DNA of 64,000 nucleotides from Olivibacter jilunii (GTDB lineage Bacteria; Bacteroidota; Bacteroidia; Sphingobacteriales; Sphingobacteriaceae): assembly GCF_900607235.1 (NCBI RefSeq), contig NZ_LR027849.1, forward strand, positions 372,001 through 436,000. Direction: 5' to 3'. The notes beneath the pieces are model-generated. The model was not told where the DNA came from and did no database searches. It saw only the letters and a list, made by a program, of their open reading frames with translations. The position numbers and the translations under genes were made by a program. Below are positions 41,563-50,957 of the stretch, piece by piece. The stretch's first letter is position 1. Every line of letters begins with the position of its first letter.

Positions 41563-44088
41563 ATGAATGCTACAAATTCTGAAATAGAAACAAATGCTAA
41601 CCAATACGGTTTTCGTGGTTTGACAGCAACTGAAGTTGTTGAGCAACGACAGCGTGGGGGAGAAAATAGTATTGAACAACAAAAGGAGCGTGGCTTGATT
41701 CATATAGTAATTCAACTGTTGAAAGAACCGATGGTACTCCTTTTATTGTTAGCTTCTGCCGTATATTTTGTGAGTGGAGAGAAGGCAGATGCGATATTCC
41801 TGTCAGTTTCTATTGTGCTTATCAGTGTCATTTCCATATTTCAGGATTCGAGAAGTAGAAAGGCAATCGCGAAATTGAAACAGATCACAGCTCCCAAAAG
41901 CAAAGTCATTCGTTCCGATGGAGTTGTCATAATTGACAGTAAAGAACTTGTTCTGGGCGATTACCTGATAGTTGAAGAAGGGAATACCATTGCTGCAGAT
42001 GGTAAAGTACTCCGTGCACATGATTTTTCTGTAAACGAATCCATTCTTACCGGTGAATCTTTAGCGGTTTATAAGGACGGAGCTGCAGATGATGCCTATG
42101 TTTTTCAGGGAACAAACGTGGTAAGCGGTTCTGCAGTTGCCTTAGTAACAGCAGTTGGGGAACAAACTACACTTGCCAAAATAGGAAAAAGTATCGACCA
42201 TATAGCGGTTGAAAAAACACCACTAGAGAAGCAAGTCGAATCATTTGTAAGAAAAATGGCTTATGTAGGCGTTTCGGTATTTTTGCTTGTTTGGTTTATA
42301 AATTATTTAAAATCGCTCACCATTCTGGATAGTCTACTTAAGGCTTTGACTTTAGCCATGAGTATTTTACCAGAAGAAATTCCGGTTGCATTTACTACAT
42401 TTATGGCCCTGGGTGCATGGCGATTGATGAAGAACGGCGTGTTAGTTAAGCAGATGAAGACTGTGGAAGCTTTGGGAAGTGCAACTGTGATATGTACGGA
42501 TAAAACAGGAACACTCACGGAAAATAAAATGAGCTTGATAGACCTGTATACTTGGGATGAAGACAAATACTATGGTATAGAGGACCAAAAGCTAGGTGAA
42601 TCCGCAAAGAAACTGTTAACCGCGGCTATGTGGGCCAGTGAAATTGTTCCGTTTGATCCCATGGAAAAAGCAGTGCATGAGCAGTATGCGAAGGCGATTG
42701 ATTTGGATGAACGCCCGTTATTTCATATGGTATATGAATATCCAATAGAGGGTGTGCCACCAATGATGACGCATGTGTTTGAAAACGAACAAGGCCAGCG
42801 TATTATAGCAGCCAAAGGTGCACCCGAGGCCTTTTATGCGATCGCCAATTTTACTAATGAAGACAAATTGAGACTCGAAGGTGCCATAGAGCGTCTGGCG
42901 TCTAAAGGTTATCGCTTATTAGGTGTTGGCGTTTCTCATTTTCCGGGAAATGAATTCCCGGAAAAGCAACAATCATTGCTATTTGAATTTGTTGGATTAA
43001 TTGCCTTTTATGATCCGCCAAAAAGAAATAGCAAGGAGGTGCTTAAACAGTTCTACAATGCAGGAATTAAGGTTAAACTTATTACAGGCGATAATGCGAT
43101 AACCACTTTGGCAATTGCGGAGAAGATAAACTTCAATGGTCGAGAACGGCATATCACAGGTGCCGATTTATTACAATTACAGGAACCGGCGTTAACAAAG
43201 GCCGTAATGGACAATCAGATCTTTACACGCATGTTTCCTGAAGCGAAACTAAAAGTAATGGAAATTCTAAAGAATAACCGGGAGGTTGTTGGTATGGTAG
43301 GTGATGGGGTAAACGATGGACCGGCCTTACGAGCGGCTCATATCGGTATTGCCATGGGCAGAAAGGGTTCCGAAATTGCAAAGGAAGCTGCCTCGTTGAT
43401 ATTACTGGAAGATGACTTATCCAAAATGGTCACAGCAATCGCCATGGGAAGGAAGATTTATACTAACTTGAAAAAAGCAATACAGTATATTATTTCCATC
43501 CACATTCCTATTATACTGGTTGTGCTTGTCCCGTTGGTGCTTGGGTGGGTATATCCGACTATTTTTTCTCCTGTACATGTTATCTTTTTAGAATTAATTA
43601 TGGGGCCAACTTGCTCCATTGCTTATGAAAATGAACCCATGGAGCCGAATACTATGCAGCGGAAACCTCGCCCGTTAACACAAACCTTTTTTACGTGGAA
43701 AGAGTTGGGCACCAGTATTATCCAAGGTTTGGCGATTACCCTTGGCATACTGGGGATTTATTTGTTTGGTGTCCATGCCGGGTTGGGAGAGACAGGCGTT
43801 CGTACCATCGTTTTTCTTACACTTATAACGGCGAATATCACATTAACTTTGGTGAACCGTTCTTTTTATTACTCATTTATTGCGGTTTTGAAGTACAGGA
43901 ATGTGCTAATTCCCTGGATTATATTGGTTACTGCCCTTGTGGTTTTATTGCTTTTAACGATACCGCCCCTGCGCTCCTTTTTTGGCTTTCAAAACCTATC
44001 CATAGCGCAACTCTTATTGAGTGCAATCGTAGGTTTTTTTAGCGTATTGTGGTACGAATTAATCAAGTGGTATAAACGAACCTATTAG
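41563..44088 (+). CDS. P-type cation-translocating ATPase (PEEIP type)
   Basis: 841 residues. Phosphorylation site 'VICTDKTGTLTENKMSLID', TGES in 'SILTGESLAVYKD', hinge 'MVGDGVNDGPALRAAHIGIA'. Membrane helices ~55-80, ~85-105, ~235-255, ~265-290, ~650-690 and four near the C-terminus. The M4 motif is 'MSILPEEIPVAFTTFMALGA', not the PEGL of typical Ca2+ pumps; M6 contains 'IFLELIMGPTCSIAYENEP'. It is a type II-like pump whose ion (Ca2+, Mg2+ or other) cannot be fixed from this. Likely cotranscribed with the preceding universal stress protein under FNR-like box 1. The DosR regulon also pairs Usp genes with an ATPase (CtpF). Confidence 0.93.
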   Translation: MNATNSEIETNANQYGFRGLTATEVVEQRQRGGENSIEQQKERGLIHIVIQLLKEPMVLLLLLASAVYFVSGEKADAIFLSVSIVLISVISIFQDSRSRKAIAKLKQITAPKSKVIRSDGVVIIDSKELVLGDYLIVEEGNTIAADGKVLRAHDFSVNESILTGESLAVYKDGAADDAYVFQGTNVVSGSAVALVTAVGEQTTLAKIGKSIDHIAVEKTPLEKQVESFVRKMAYVGVSVFLLVWFINYLKSLTILDSLLKALTLAMSILPEEIPVAFTTFMALGAWRLMKNGVLVKQMKTVEALGSATVICTDKTGTLTENKMSLIDLYTWDEDKYYGIEDQKLGESAKKLLTAAMWASEIVPFDPMEKAVHEQYAKAIDLDERPLFHMVYEYPIEGVPPMMTHVFENEQGQRIIAAKGAPEAFYAIANFTNEDKLRLEGAIERLASKGYRLLGVGVSHFPGNEFPEKQQSLLFEFVGLIAFYDPPKRNSKEVLKQFYNAGIKVKLITGDNAITTLAIAEKINFNGRERHITGADLLQLQEPALTKAVMDNQIFTRMFPEAKLKVMEILKNNREVVGMVGDGVNDGPALRAAHIGIAMGRKGSEIAKEAASLILLEDDLSKMVTAIAMGRKIYTNLKKAIQYIISIHIPIILVVLVPLVLGWVYPTIFSPVHVIFLELIMGPTCSIAYENEPMEPNTMQRKPRPLTQTFFTWKELGTSIIQGLAITLGILGIYLFGVHAGLGETGVRTIVFLTLITANITLTLVNRSFYYSFIAVLKYRNVLIPWIILVTALVVLLLLTIPPLRSFFGFQNLSIAQLLLSAIVGFFSVLWYELIKWYKRTY

Positions 44089-44107
44089 AAACTGTTTTGG
44101 TAGAAAA

Positions 44108-45166
44108 TTAATTGTGCATTTTTCTTAATTTATCATAATTCAAAATGGAAATCCGATTGTCCTCGATCGTGATTAGCTTTTCTTGTTTGAAATCGCCCAA
44201 TGTGCGGATCAATGATTCTTTAGCGACACCGGCGATGGAAGCAAGGTTTTCCCTTGATAAATCAATATAAAAGGGGGAAGCCCTTTCCGCGTTGTATTTA
44301 TCATATAAGGTTATTAGGGAGTCGGCCACCTTTTTACGTAGGGAATTGTACGCTACCGCCAGTAATTGATTTTCGCTCATGTCCAGGTTTTCAGCTAAAA
44401 TATTGATAAACTTCCTCATCACCGCAAAATTACTGTTCAACAGTTCCTCAAAATCAGACTTAGGTATAAGTGCTAGTTCTGTATCTTCAAGTGCTTCAGC
44501 AGATTCTCGATACTCGCAGTTTTCAAGTAAGGCACGGTAACCTAAAAAATCACCCGCTTTATATAGGTTTATAATAAGCTCCTTTCCGTCTGTATTTCGC
44601 TTGAAAGTTTTTACTTTGCCTTTCAAAACATAGAATAAACGTGCGGGCTGATTCCCCTCTGAATAAATCAACTGTTTCTTTTTATACCTATTGATATTAC
44701 GACCTTCTTTAAGATCTTCCATGTAATCTCGTTCACCTAAGCTGCGCATCAATTGACTTACGCCATTTAAGTTAGGCTGCAATTTTTCTTTTAAAAACTC
44801 ACTTTTTTTTAGCCGGGCTTCTACCACGTTTAAAAGCTCTGTTCCATCAAAAGGTTTGGTTAAGTAATCATCGGCTCCCAGATCCATACCTTTTCGTACA
44901 TCCATTCGTTCGGTCTTCGCAGAAATGAAAATAAATGGAATATGATGCATAGGCATATGCTTGTGCAATAAATGGATAACACCATAGCCATCCAAAACAG
45001 GCATCATAATATCGCATATAATCAAATCTGGTTGATATTCTAAAGCTAGGGAAGCCCCTAATTTTCCATTTTCCGCAGTGTAAACTTTATAACCGGCAAG
45101 ATCCAAGATTTCAGCCATACTTTCTCTAATCTCTTGATTATCTTCGATGAGAACAATTTTTTTCAT
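44108..45166 (-). CDS. Response regulator fused to a Crp/Fnr module
   Basis: 352 residues with unusual domain order: CheY-like receiver (residues ~1-120; acidic pair 'IEDNQ', phospho-Asp in 'LIICDIMMPVLDGYG', Lys in 'DDYLTKPFDGTE'), then a cyclic-nucleotide-binding fold (~155-270; 'KKKQLIYSEGNQPARLFYVL', 'GDFLGYRALLENCEY'), then a Crp-type HTH (~290-345; 'ENLASIAGVAKESLIRTLGD'). The recognition helix keeps the Glu and Arg (E-x-x-x-R) used to read TGA. There is no FeS cysteine cluster. No histidine kinase is adjacent, so input could come from an orphan kinase. It sits in the middle of the stress island and is the best candidate to bind the TGAT-N4-ATCA boxes (inference). Convergent with the ATPase. 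Confidence 0.92.
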   Translation of the reverse strand: MKKIVLIEDNQEIRESMAEILDLAGYKVYTAENGKLGASLALEYQPDLIICDIMMPVLDGYGVIHLLHKHMPMHHIPFIFISAKTERMDVRKGMDLGADDYLTKPFDGTELLNVVEARLKKSEFLKEKLQPNLNGVSQLMRSLGERDYMEDLKEGRNINRYKKKQLIYSEGNQPARLFYVLKGKVKTFKRNTDGKELIINLYKAGDFLGYRALLENCEYRESAEALEDTELALIPKSDFEELLNSNFAVMRKFINILAENLDMSENQLLAVAYNSLRKKVADSLITLYDKYNAERASPFYIDLSRENLASIAGVAKESLIRTLGDFKQEKLITIEDNRISILNYDKLRKMHN

Positions 45167-45311
45167 GAGCGTATAGTTTGACCAATCATAAAAGCCATTA
45201 ACACTTACATGAATAGAGCGTTATTTTTAGAAAGTGTGTTTCAAGGGCTGTCAGTGGCTTTCGTAAATATAGATATTTTTGAAGACAATTAAGGTTACGA
45301 ATTGTTTTTGC

Positions 45312-46706
45312 TTAAACTGCATATAATACTTCTAATTGATCTTGTTTTAGGATCGTCACATCCCATCGCAATTTATCCTTAACCTTTACACGTAAGGCCT
45401 CTAAAGCACAGGGTTCACCATGATTCAGATATAATTTTATCGGTGCTTTATTGTTGCTGTATAGCCAGTCCATTAGTTCCTGTTGATCTGCATGGGCCGA
45501 CAGACCGGTAATTTCGTGAACCTTTGCAATTACCGGATAATATCCGCCGTGGATCTTTATTTCGTAAGCGCCATTCAATAATGCTCTCCCCCGGGTGCCG
45601 GCCGCTTGGAAGCCAATTAGCAGCACAATATTCCGGTCGTCGCCAAGATAATGTTTAAGGTACTCGAGTGCCCGACCTCCTGTAAGCATACCACTTCCGG
45701 CAAGAACGATTTTACTGCCCTTTTGTTTGATTATTCTCTCGGTACCACTGAAATCCTTATTGATGGTTATGCTGCTTAATACTTTTTGCCAATGCCGATT
45801 GGCAAGTGTCGTCCACTCCGGATAGTGCAGTAATACTTTGTTGGCTAAGGAGGCCATAGGGCTATCTAGAAAGATAGGAATTTCTTTAGGTATTTTTCGT
45901 TCTTGTTTCAATTGATATAGCAAAAGGAGGAGCTCTTGGGCCCGGCCTACTGCGAAGCAGGGGATTAATAAGTTGCCCCCTTGGGAGATTACTTCCCGAA
46001 CCATCGCGGTGAGCTGTTCTCCCGCATCTGAGTTTTCATGAAGCCGATCACCATAAGTGGCTTCCATAACAAGATAATCTGCCTCTCCAGGTGCTTGCGG
46101 AGAGGGAAGATAAGGTGTATGCCGGCGACCTAGATCACCCGAAAATACAATGTGTTTACCATAGCAGTTGAGCTTAATTGAACAAGCACCCGGTATATGT
46201 CCAGCCGGAAAGAACTGAAAATTTATGTAGTTATTTAGTTGGTACAGTTTGTTGAGTTCTACTGTTACAAATTGTTTTAGCGCCACTTCCACATCGGCAA
46301 TTGTATACAAAGGTTCAGCAAGTTTGTGCTTCGTATAGCCATGCACATTTGCTTTGTAAGCATCTTCTTCCTGTAATTTAGCACTATCACGTAAGATGAT
46401 TTCACATAGCTCCCGTGTAGGAGCACTCATGTAAATTTTGCCCTTATATCCATATTTTACAAGTAGTGGAATATAGCCCGTGTGGTCAAGATGAGCATGG
46501 GTGATAAGTAAATCATCAATTTTACTGGGATTAATAGGTGGATACTGCCAGTTTTTAGCTCGTAGTGATTTCAATCCTTGAAACAAACCGCAATCAATCA
46601 TAATGTTGAGTGACGGCGTACGCACGAGTAGTTTCGAACCTGTAACTGTTTCTGCTGCTCCAAAAGCCTGAAGCAATACAGCCTTTTTATTATCAATCGT
46701 AAGCAT
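45312..46706 (-). CDS. MBL-fold, beta-CASP metallo-RNase (YSH1/CPSF-like)
   Basis: About 464 residues from the Met at 46706; a Met at 46736 adds ten. MBL motif 'LLITHAHLDHTGYIPLLVKY' (HxHxDH), third ligand 'FPAGHIPGACSIKL', 'IVFSGDLGRR', beta-CASP blocks 'DYLVMEATYGDR' and 'IVLAGSGMLTGGRALEYL', and the terminal 'ITGLSAHADQQELMDWL' with the RMMBL part. These bacterial enzymes are exo- or endoribonucleases in the cytoplasm. An FNR-like box (46757-46768) is in the divergent gap with the HdeD gene, which implies that RNA turnover is adjusted in the stress state. Confidence 0.9.
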   Translation of the reverse strand: MLTIDNKKAVLLQAFGAAETVTGSKLLVRTPSLNIMIDCGLFQGLKSLRAKNWQYPPINPSKIDDLLITHAHLDHTGYIPLLVKYGYKGKIYMSAPTRELCEIILRDSAKLQEEDAYKANVHGYTKHKLAEPLYTIADVEVALKQFVTVELNKLYQLNNYINFQFFPAGHIPGACSIKLNCYGKHIVFSGDLGRRHTPYLPSPQAPGEADYLVMEATYGDRLHENSDAGEQLTAMVREVISQGGNLLIPCFAVGRAQELLLLLYQLKQERKIPKEIPIFLDSPMASLANKVLLHYPEWTTLANRHWQKVLSSITINKDFSGTERIIKQKGSKIVLAGSGMLTGGRALEYLKHYLGDDRNIVLLIGFQAAGTRGRALLNGAYEIKIHGGYYPVIAKVHEITGLSAHADQQELMDWLYSNNKAPIKLYLNHGEPCALEALRVKVKDKLRWDVTILKQDQLEVLYAV

Positions 46707-46756
46707 TAGCTCTATGTTTTTAATACAAAATTCCATAATAGCTTATAACTCCCTTA

Positions 46757-46768
46757 TGATAACGATCA
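46757..46768. promoter_or_regulatory. FNR-like box 2
   Basis: TGATAACGATCA is an exact TGAT-N4-ATCA; with its flank it reads TTATGATAACGATCAATA, which is a full TTGAT-N4-ATCAT on the other strand. It lies between the metallo-RNase (46706) and the HdeD gene (46840). Confidence 0.65.
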
Positions 46769-46839
46769 ATAGAATCCCTAATACCAGTCATATATATTGG
46801 CCACGATAAAGGCTAATTTTATTGCATAAAAGTCAAATT

Positions 46840-47433
46840 ATGGAACGCGATATCAAAAAATCTACACAGCTTAACAAGCGGATCTTAATCACCGGTATTT
46901 TATTGGTAATAATAGGGTTTTTAACTTTATGGCGCCCTTTTCAATCCTATTTGTTTATTAGCCTTAGCTTCTCCGTTTTGATCATTGTCAGTGGTGTCCT
47001 TGAGATACTATTCATCATACAACATCAAAAAATAATAAAGATGTGGTTGACCATGTTGGTGGGTGGAATCATCGATGTTACTATGGGGATATATTTGTTG
47101 CTATCACCATTGATTATGATGATTATACTTACACCTTTAATCAGCATTTGGGTATTTTACAAGGGCTTTACAGCATTGCGTTTCGCCCTGTTGCTTCGAG
47201 CGTACGCTTATCAAAGATGGTGGTTACAGCTTGCAATGGGTGTAGCAATTATGCTGATTTCCTTAATAATTGTTTCAAGTGCTACTGCGAGTTTTTTGCA
47301 GGTAATCGGTTTTCTCAATACCATCTCTTGGACCGGTCTGGGTATCGTTCTAATCGGTATCACCGCTATTTCTTTGTCCGTTGTTTATCGGAATACTGGT
47401 AGGCTTTTTCGGAGAGGATCGGATCAATCCTAA
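46840..47433 (+). CDS. HdeD/DUF308 family membrane protein
   Basis: 197 residues from the ATG at 46840 ('MERDIKKSTQLNKRILITGI'); a TTG at 46822 is less likely. Six hydrophobic helices arranged as DUF308 pairs: 'ILITGILLVIIGFLTLWRPF', 'LFISLSFSVLIIVSGVLEIL', 'WLTMLVGGIIDVTMGIYLLL', 'IMMIILTPLISIWVFYKGFT', 'LQLAMGVAIMLISLIIVSSA' and 'TGLGIVLIGITAISLSVVYR'. HdeD in enterobacteria supports acid resistance at high cell density; function here is inferred only as a membrane stress protein. A shorter paralog is at 57785. FNR-like box 2 is 72 nt upstream. Confidence 0.88.
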   Translation: MERDIKKSTQLNKRILITGILLVIIGFLTLWRPFQSYLFISLSFSVLIIVSGVLEILFIIQHQKIIKMWLTMLVGGIIDVTMGIYLLLSPLIMMIILTPLISIWVFYKGFTALRFALLLRAYAYQRWWLQLAMGVAIMLISLIIVSSATASFLQVIGFLNTISWTGLGIVLIGITAISLSVVYRNTGRLFRRGSDQS

Positions 47434-47444
47434 ATAGAAATGAG

Positions 47445-47762
47445 CTAGACCAATCGGTTCAAAAGCAGGATCATCAAAAATAACAGGAGATTCCCAATCG
47501 TACCATATTTTGCTTCTTTCCAAGCGCTTATTATCAAAAGTTGAGAGGTGAACATTGCAATAAAACACAGAATTTGCCAGCTACTTTGATGAATGTACAG
47601 AAGGATTGCGCTTGTGAGGAATAAGAGACAGCTCAACAGCCATCCGAGTCGGTGTAGGTTCGATTGAAAGGCCCGATGGGATAGAACAATCAGTACTTTT
47701 GAATAACCGAAGAGATGGATGGTGCCGTGAACCAACATCAGAATGATTAGTGTTGTTTTCAT
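47445..47762 (-). CDS. Small hydrophobic membrane protein
   Basis: 105 residues from the Met at 47762. Three to four membrane helices: 'LIILMLVHGTIHLFGYSKVL', 'LGWLLSCLLFLTSAILLYIH', 'QILCFIAMFTSQLLIISAWK' and 'TIGNLLLFLMILLLNRLV'. No family that I can name. The shape is like small DoxX- or DUF-type membrane proteins. Convergent with the HdeD gene and divergent from the universal stress protein at 48157, with FNR-like box 3 between. Confidence 0.7.
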   Translation of the reverse strand: MKTTLIILMLVHGTIHLFGYSKVLIVLSHRAFQSNLHRLGWLLSCLLFLTSAILLYIHQSSWQILCFIAMFTSQLLIISAWKEAKYGTIGNLLLFLMILLLNRLV

Positions 47763-48156
47763 TTCATTATTTTTTAGATGGTTTTCTTGTAGCAATCTTT
47801 AGCATTTATTGGTTAAAATCTTATTCAAAATCTTGAACCGTTGCAGCCTGGGCTGCTTGCTAATTTTATCGGAAAGATAGCGCTTGTGTTAAAAGATAGA
47901 TATGATTCCAATCAACTGCGATATTGATACGTATCATCTAGCATAAGCAGACCAACTGATACCTTTACACCTTCATATAAACGCACAGTATTGAACGATA
48001 TAAACTAACTTATCGTAACAAAGTACGGCCGTTTAAATGGCTTTTTGAACGCAGTTTCTTTCTTTGAGATCCATACTGTTGACAATCATGGGTAAGCATG
48101 ATTGATTTCACTGACAGAGCAAGATACCTTTACGAACTTTACCCTAAAAATATGTT
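47763..48156. other. Divergent promoter region with hairpins and FNR-like box 3
   Basis: No gene. Visible elements are a GCAGCCTGGGCTGC hairpin (47843-47856), FNR-like box 3 (47925-47936), an inverted repeat CAATCATG-N6-CATGATTG (48083-48104), and two GATACCTTTAC blocks (47959-47969 and 48124-48134) that are -7-like (TACCTTTA). Confidence 0.5.
47925..47936. promoter_or_regulatory. FNR-like box 3
   Basis: TGATACGTATCA is an exact TGAT-N4-ATCA and perfectly palindromic; with flanks TTGATACGTATCAT. A TACCTTTA element starts 24 nt after it on the plus strand (47960-47967), placing the box near -41 of a plus-strand start, as in class II Crp/Fnr promoters (inference). Confidence 0.68.
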
Positions 48157-49023
48157 ATGAGAACAGTGTTAGTACCTACCGATTTTTCTGCACCTGCTTA
48201 TAACGCTGCGTTGTACGCCGTAGAAATGGCGATAACGCTGCAGGCCTCTTTACATCTGGTACACGTAATGGAAGTCGCAGATAAAACACTTTTAGACACC
48301 CAGATTCTATGGCCCGTGCTTGATTATCAAGATGTAAAAGAAAAAGCCAATCAGCAGATGAACCTTTTGAAGCAACAGTTGAGGCTTCAAATTATAGAAA
48401 ACAATGCTGGGGAAAAGGTTTCTGTCACGTCTTCTTTAGTAGAAGGCGTGGTTTACCAAGAAATTGCCGAAGAAATAGTACGCAATGCAGCGATATTACT
48501 TGTGGCCGCAATGCATGGAGCGGGTAACGCCGAACGGTTTATTTTTGGAAGTAAAAGTAGGGACTTTATCAGGCACATTTCTTGTCCTGTTTTATTAATT
48601 CCACATAACTTTAAATACCGGAAAATTAATAAAATTGCTTTTGCAACCGACCTAAGTCCAAACGACATAGCCTTAATAGAATTATTGGCTAAATATGCCG
48701 AGCCATTTCATGCCGAAATAGTGATCAGTCACGTAACTACTGACGCTAATGATGGTCAGCATCAGCAACAGACTGAATCTTTCTTGCGGGAGGTCGCCGG
48801 TAAGAATAACTATGATAGAATTTATTATCGCTATTTATCGGGCCAAACCATTGAGGACGGCATTTTACGGCTATCAGAAAATGGCGAAGTGGATGTTTTA
48901 ACCATGGTTCATAGACCGGAAAGCGGCTTGGCTAAACTATGGCAGAGAAGTCATACAAAACAAATCGCGAAGCAAATAAAAATTCCGTTGTTGGTGCTAA
49001 AAGGCGCATCTATTAATTACTGA
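48157..49023 (+). CDS. Universal stress protein, two-domain
   Basis: 288 residues: 'MRTVLVPTDFSAPAYNAALY' opens domain 1 and 'INKIAFATDLSPNDIALIEL' opens domain 2. The nucleotide loop is 'AAMHGAGNAERFIFGSKSRD', with the first Gly of the ATP motif replaced by Ala. Ends 'IAKQIKIPLLVLKGASINY'. Distinct subgroup from the METxLxATDFS paralogs. Its promoter region holds FNR-like box 3. Convergent with the universal stress protein at 49027; the stop codons are 3 nt apart. Confidence 0.92.
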   Translation: MRTVLVPTDFSAPAYNAALYAVEMAITLQASLHLVHVMEVADKTLLDTQILWPVLDYQDVKEKANQQMNLLKQQLRLQIIENNAGEKVSVTSSLVEGVVYQEIAEEIVRNAAILLVAAMHGAGNAERFIFGSKSRDFIRHISCPVLLIPHNFKYRKINKIAFATDLSPNDIALIELLAKYAEPFHAEIVISHVTTDANDGQHQQQTESFLREVAGKNNYDRIYYRYLSGQTIEDGILRLSENGEVDVLTMVHRPESGLAKLWQRSHTKQIAKQIKIPLLVLKGASINY

Positions 49024-49026
49024 AAA

Positions 49027-49869
49027 TTACGAAATAGGTTCACCTGCTGTTTCCTTTATCTTGCTAAAGATTAGCATAGGGACCTTTGGATGAAAGGCCA
49101 ACTCCTCTGCTAAAATTGACGGGAACAACTTTTCTAAGAAAGACCGATTTTGCCGGGTAAATAATACCAGCACGGAAGGCTTAAGGCGATCTACTTCTTT
49201 CAATAATTGTGTAATGAAAGATTGAAGTATATCTTTTTTTGTAATGTGAAAATCAACCGGATAAGCTGTTGATTTGGTATACGGGGCAGTAGATACGTCT
49301 TCAGGTGTGCTCGTCAAATGTAGCACATCTAAGTTTGCTTTGAACCGCTCAACAAATGTTAAAACCTCTTGTATTTCTCTTTTATAGTCTTGCAGATCTG
49401 AAGCATAGAGTACGCTCTTTAACGGTGTCGGCCGGTAATTTGTGGGGACTACAAAGACCGGAATACAGGATTTGGTAACAAGGTTGCCGGTATTTGTGCC
49501 CAAGCGTCTGCTTAGTCCGCTAGCGCCCCGTGTACTGATTGAAATGTGAGTGATGTCTGTACTCTTAGTGCAAAACCGTAGAAGGGCGAGATCTGCTCGT
49601 AGCCCACTGATAACAGTACAGTCGTATAATTTGGGCTTAACTCCCATTTCTTGGTAACAAGCCTCAACAAAGTTTTTTAAGGATAGCGACTGCTCATCTT
49701 TATTGATACCGAAATGTTCGTATGACATGTTCGGGTCGGTTTTATATACAATCGGTGCCACATAGATAAATAGCAGACGAGTATCTGTATAAGCTGCTAC
49801 GTTAATGGCAAAACGGATTCCTCCTTTGGAGTTTTCCGAAAAGTCGGTCGGAACTAAAATGGTGTCCAT
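49027..49869 (-). CDS. Universal stress protein, two-domain
   Basis: 280 residues from the ATG at 49869 ('MDTILVPTDFSENSKGGIRF'); an in-frame Met 27 codons upstream would add an unlikely hydrophobic leader. Subgroup shared with 60977: both have 'FSENSKGGIRFA'/'LSSNSKGGIRFA' starts, a 'VLYASDL' domain-2 start, and an 'LFTRQNRSFLEKLFPS' block near the C-terminus. The nucleotide motif is degenerate ('STRGASGLSRRLGTNTGN'). Divergent from the universal stress protein at 50129; the gap holds a one-mismatch FNR-like box. Confidence 0.9.
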   Translation of the reverse strand: MDTILVPTDFSENSKGGIRFAINVAAYTDTRLLFIYVAPIVYKTDPNMSYEHFGINKDEQSLSLKNFVEACYQEMGVKPKLYDCTVISGLRADLALLRFCTKSTDITHISISTRGASGLSRRLGTNTGNLVTKSCIPVFVVPTNYRPTPLKSVLYASDLQDYKREIQEVLTFVERFKANLDVLHLTSTPEDVSTAPYTKSTAYPVDFHITKKDILQSFITQLLKEVDRLKPSVLVLFTRQNRSFLEKLFPSILAEELAFHPKVPMLIFSKIKETAGEPIS

Positions 49870-50006
49870 AAGAATATTTTTAAGAGTTATTTGAATAAAC
49901 TGTATAACGCGAAGTAAGTACATAAAAGGCGAGGAAACTATGATCTTCATAAGTACAATAAATGATTGTAGACATTAGTTGGTGTTCCAAACATATCACA
50001 ATATAA

Positions 50007-50018
50007 TGAGCGCAATCA
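50007..50018. promoter_or_regulatory. FNR-like box 7, one mismatch
   Basis: TGAGCGCAATCA differs at one position from TGAT-N4-ATCA. It lies in the 259-bp gap between the divergent universal stress protein genes at 49869 and 50129. Weaker than the others on its own, but placed as they are. Confidence 0.4.
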
Positions 50019-50128
50019 TCTTTGGCGGTTATCCAAATCATTCAAAAAGCGGAAGAAGTAAAGGAAATTTGAATTCGGTATGCTCCATTGTACAAATGGA
50101 AAAATTAACGAGGTAAAATGAATTAAAC

Positions 50129-50932
50129 ATGAAGAATATTCTCTTGATGATTGATGTTGCGAACAAAAAAGACAATGTTTTGCAATACGCGTTAAAACTA
50201 GCGCAAAGCTTGAAATCCAATATGATCTTATCCTGTATAATTGACGACAGAACGGCTAATTATGCACAGGCTTTTTCCGAATTGGAAAAAATTAAGGAGG
50301 ATCTGAAAGGTCATTGGGTGGCTACGGATTTCAAACCGGTAATTACAAGCTTGGTTGAGCGGGGTGTTTTTGCAGAGACCATGTTTAACTTGGTTAAGGA
50401 TCTGCATATTGAACTCATTTTAATGGGAGCGGCAGACGGTAAAAACACAACAGGGTTTTTATTTGGTAAAAAGGTAAGAGAAATTGTCGATAAGATAAAT
50501 TGTCCCATCCTGATCATTCCAGAGCAGGTCGTTTTTGAGGGTTTAAAAAATATACTCTATGTAACTGATCTCAGGTACACGGATTTTAAAATCGTAATGG
50601 AGTTAGCTAAGCTCTCGGAACCGCTACATGTAAAACTATCTATGTTACATGTATGTGCAGAAGGTTTGCCGGATCTGACCGAAGATGTCATTGAATCTTT
50701 GTTTACGGAAACCATATCTTCGCGGGTTAAACAACGTATACGTATATTCAACGCTGGTAAGCATGGCCACGCGGAAACGATCATCAACCGATTGATGACT
50801 TCGGAGGACCAGGGAATGTTGGCAATTGCACATCGTAAGCATCATTTCTTCGCTCATCTATTTTCTGATAAACCGGCTGAGGGTGCAGAAGTTTATAAGC
50901 GCGTGCCTATTTTACTAATGCCGGTGGCCTAA
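50129..50932 (+). CDS. Universal stress protein, two-domain
   Basis: 267 residues. Domain 1 starts 'MKNILLMIDVANKKDNVLQY' and domain 2 'LKNILYVTDLRYTDFKIVME'. The loop that would bind ATP reads 'GAADGKNTTGFLFGKKVREI', lacking the final Ser/Thr, so nucleotide binding is uncertain. Ends 'YKRVPILLMPVA'. Not a close paralog of the other six. It is convergent with the frameshifted Ca2+-type ATPase (25-nt gap). Confidence 0.88.
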   Translation: MKNILLMIDVANKKDNVLQYALKLAQSLKSNMILSCIIDDRTANYAQAFSELEKIKEDLKGHWVATDFKPVITSLVERGVFAETMFNLVKDLHIELILMGAADGKNTTGFLFGKKVREIVDKINCPILIIPEQVVFEGLKNILYVTDLRYTDFKIVMELAKLSEPLHVKLSMLHVCAEGLPDLTEDVIESLFTETISSRVKQRIRIFNAGKHGHAETIINRLMTSEDQGMLAIAHRKHHFFAHLFSDKPAEGAEVYKRVPILLMPVA

Positions 50933-50957
50933 AGTAGGCCATCAAATCTCTCTTTGG

